Source: Clostridiales bacterium (GTDB taxonomy: Bacteria; Bacillota; Clostridia; Saccharofermentanales; Saccharofermentanaceae). Taken from it: a stretch of 39,059 nucleotides of DNA. Position 1 is the stretch's first letter, and every line of letters starts with the position of its first letter. Made by a program: the position numbers and the translations under genes. The DNA lies in contig JAFSPU010000013.1 of assembly GCA_017451265.1 (NCBI GenBank), positions 1 to 39,059 of the forward strand, read 5' to 3'. Positions 38,026-39,059 of the stretch are shown piece after piece. Under the pieces are notes generated by a model. The model was not told the origin of the DNA. It did no database searches and saw nothing but the letters and a program-made list of their open reading frames with translations.

Positions 38026-39059
38026 ATGATCGGAAATAGAAGAAGTAAATTAACAGCAGTAGTTTCCTCTCTTCTGGCAGGAGTGTTTCTTTTAACATCC
38101 TGTTCGGTCAATATGAACGGCATCGGTGAGGCTTTCTCCGATCTTGGAGAGAATCTTAACAGAGCTGCCGAAGGCAGATCCGCCGGAGATAATGAGGAGA
38201 CGGTTTCCGTTGCCGAGACTGTTGTAACGGAGACAATAATCGAAGAGACAGAGGTTGCTGAGACATCTGCCCCGGATCCCACAGCGACTCCCACCCCTAC
38301 GGCAACACCCACGCCTTCTCCCACACCTGTCCCTCAGAGAGTAGATTTCTCAGAGCTTACTGAGGATCCGCTTACTGATAAGATCACTGTAGAGACAGAA
38401 GAGTTCTCTGAGTCGGCGCATGCTGAAGATGATGACGATATACTTCTTGCACAGTTCGAAGGCATAAGGATGCTTCTTTCCTCTGAGGGGGATATGGCAT
38501 CTGTTGTATCCGTAAATCTTATGCTCGATGCTTTCTATATGGAAGCTGAAGGCATCTATAACAGAACCGTTAATGAACAGTACGCCGCATACGGGCTGGA
38601 TCCGGATACTGTTCCTGATACTATTACAGTGTCTGTTAATTATGATTATTATTTTAATGGCAGAATACTCGCCGTTGTAATGCACTATGAGACGACTCAG
38701 GAAGATGATGTCTTAAATGAGATCACAGAATATGTAACGTATGATCTTTATACAGGTCAGATGCTTACACCTGAGATGATGTTTACGGATGCCGATGCAT
38801 TCTATGAAGCAGTAGCAGAAGCAATTGCTGATGATACTGCCGACAGAAGAGATTCGGCTGAGGATTATGAGATCGAGTTTATCGGTGTCGAAGAGACGGA
38901 TGAAGGAAAGATAATCACGACTGTTATCGCTGCTTCAGACGACGGCACAGATCTTTATACGATTAACCTCGGAGACTTCTATGAGTTCCTCACACGCTAC
39001 GCCAGAATAGTATGGAGCGTAAGTCTTGAAGATTCTGAAGATGTTGAAGATGAGGAAGA
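38026..39059 (+). CDS. Lipoprotein with RsiV/DUF3298-like domain (3' end cut by window)
   Basis: The frame is open from ATG 38026 (after AGGGGGAA) to the window end, at least 344 residues. It begins with a lipoprotein signal and lipobox LLTSC (Cys at about 26). A Glu/Thr-rich region and a Pro/Thr linker (TPTPTATPTPSPTPVP) follow at about 85-105. The last part has SVNYDYYFNGRILAVVMHYE, a YVTYDLYTGQMLTPEMMFTD segment and a helical AFYEAVAEAI stretch. That pattern matches the DUF3298/DUF4163 domain found in RsiV and PdaC, where it binds lysozyme or peptidoglycan. It directly follows the MacB-like gene. The protein's end is not visible. Confidence 0.75.
   Translation, partial: MIGNRRSKLTAVVSSLLAGVFLLTSCSVNMNGIGEAFSDLGENLNRAAEGRSAGDNEETVSVAETVVTETIIEETEVAETSAPDPTATPTPTATPTPSPTPVPQRVDFSELTEDPLTDKITVETEEFSESAHAEDDDDILLAQFEGIRMLLSSEGDMASVVSVNLMLDAFYMEAEGIYNRTVNEQYAAYGLDPDTVPDTITVSVNYDYYFNGRILAVVMHYETTQEDDVLNEITEYVTYDLYTGQMLTPEMMFTDADAFYEAVAEAIADDTADRRDSAEDYEIEFIGVEETDEGKIITTVIAASDDGTDLYTINLGDFYEFLTRYARIVWSVSLEDSEDVEDEE

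Overview
The window looks like a chromosomal segment of a low-to-mid GC Gram-positive anaerobe, most likely class Clostridia (a rumen/gut Oscillospiraceae- or Saccharofermentans-like lineage). The evidence is strong AGGAGG-type ribosome sites, many lipobox lipoproteins, a CpsB/C/D tyrosine-phosphoregulated polysaccharide module, an LCP protein, a class B sortase and no outer-membrane genes. The exact genus cannot be fixed from this sequence alone. There are no rRNA, tRNA, IS, phage or CRISPR features, and no gene-free stretch exceeds 300 bp.

Layout. (1) 1-2017: a hairpin-forming inverted repeat, two GNAT acetyltransferases and an aldo/keto reductase. (2) 2053-7224: a two-component system (minus strand) divergent from an ABC ATPase and an 8-TM FtsX-type permease, ended by a clear terminator. 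(3) 7304-8920: a lipoprotein, an intergenic region with twin structured hairpins and a 10-bp-periodic TTTGTCG array, and an orphan restriction-endonuclease-fold protein. (4) 8933-15671: two TetR-controlled units. The first is TetR plus an alpha/beta hydrolase plus a PEBP lipoprotein. The second is a phytoene-desaturase-like flavoprotein, TetR, and a LuxE-like and LuxC-like pair, preceded by two identical-arm operators exactly 50 bp apart. (5) 15727-17819: two paralogous membrane/zinc-ribbon proteins and an LCP protein. (6) 25608-17964 (minus strand): a tightly packed nine-gene unit made of two G3E (COG0523) GTPases, a TPP enzyme, CpsC, CpsD and CpsB homologues, a class B sortase and its probable SAQTG-anchored substrate, ending in an intrinsic terminator. 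(7) 25728-29130: PAP2 phosphatase, Dus, a polytopic membrane protein and, convergently, a D-2-hydroxyacid dehydrogenase. (8) 29235-39059: an orphan CbiG-like protein, then an unusual envelope unit. It has a two-domain solute-binding lipoprotein, two MalF/MalG-type permeases, an HlyD-like adaptor, a MacB periplasmic-core-like protein without the usual FtsX membrane domain, and an RsiV/DUF3298-like lipoprotein cut off by the window end.

How they work together. Region 6 plausibly couples metal-chaperone GTPases to regulated export of a wall polysaccharide and sortase display, and the neighbouring LCP protein could attach glycopolymer to the wall. Region 4 looks like an acyl-responsive fatty-aldehyde-forming pathway without luciferase. 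Region 8 mixes parts of a sugar importer with parts of a tripartite MacAB-like machine and no local ATPase. It is my main candidate for an undescribed system, followed by the LuxE/LuxC/flavoprotein operon and the twin-hairpin element at 7955-8069.
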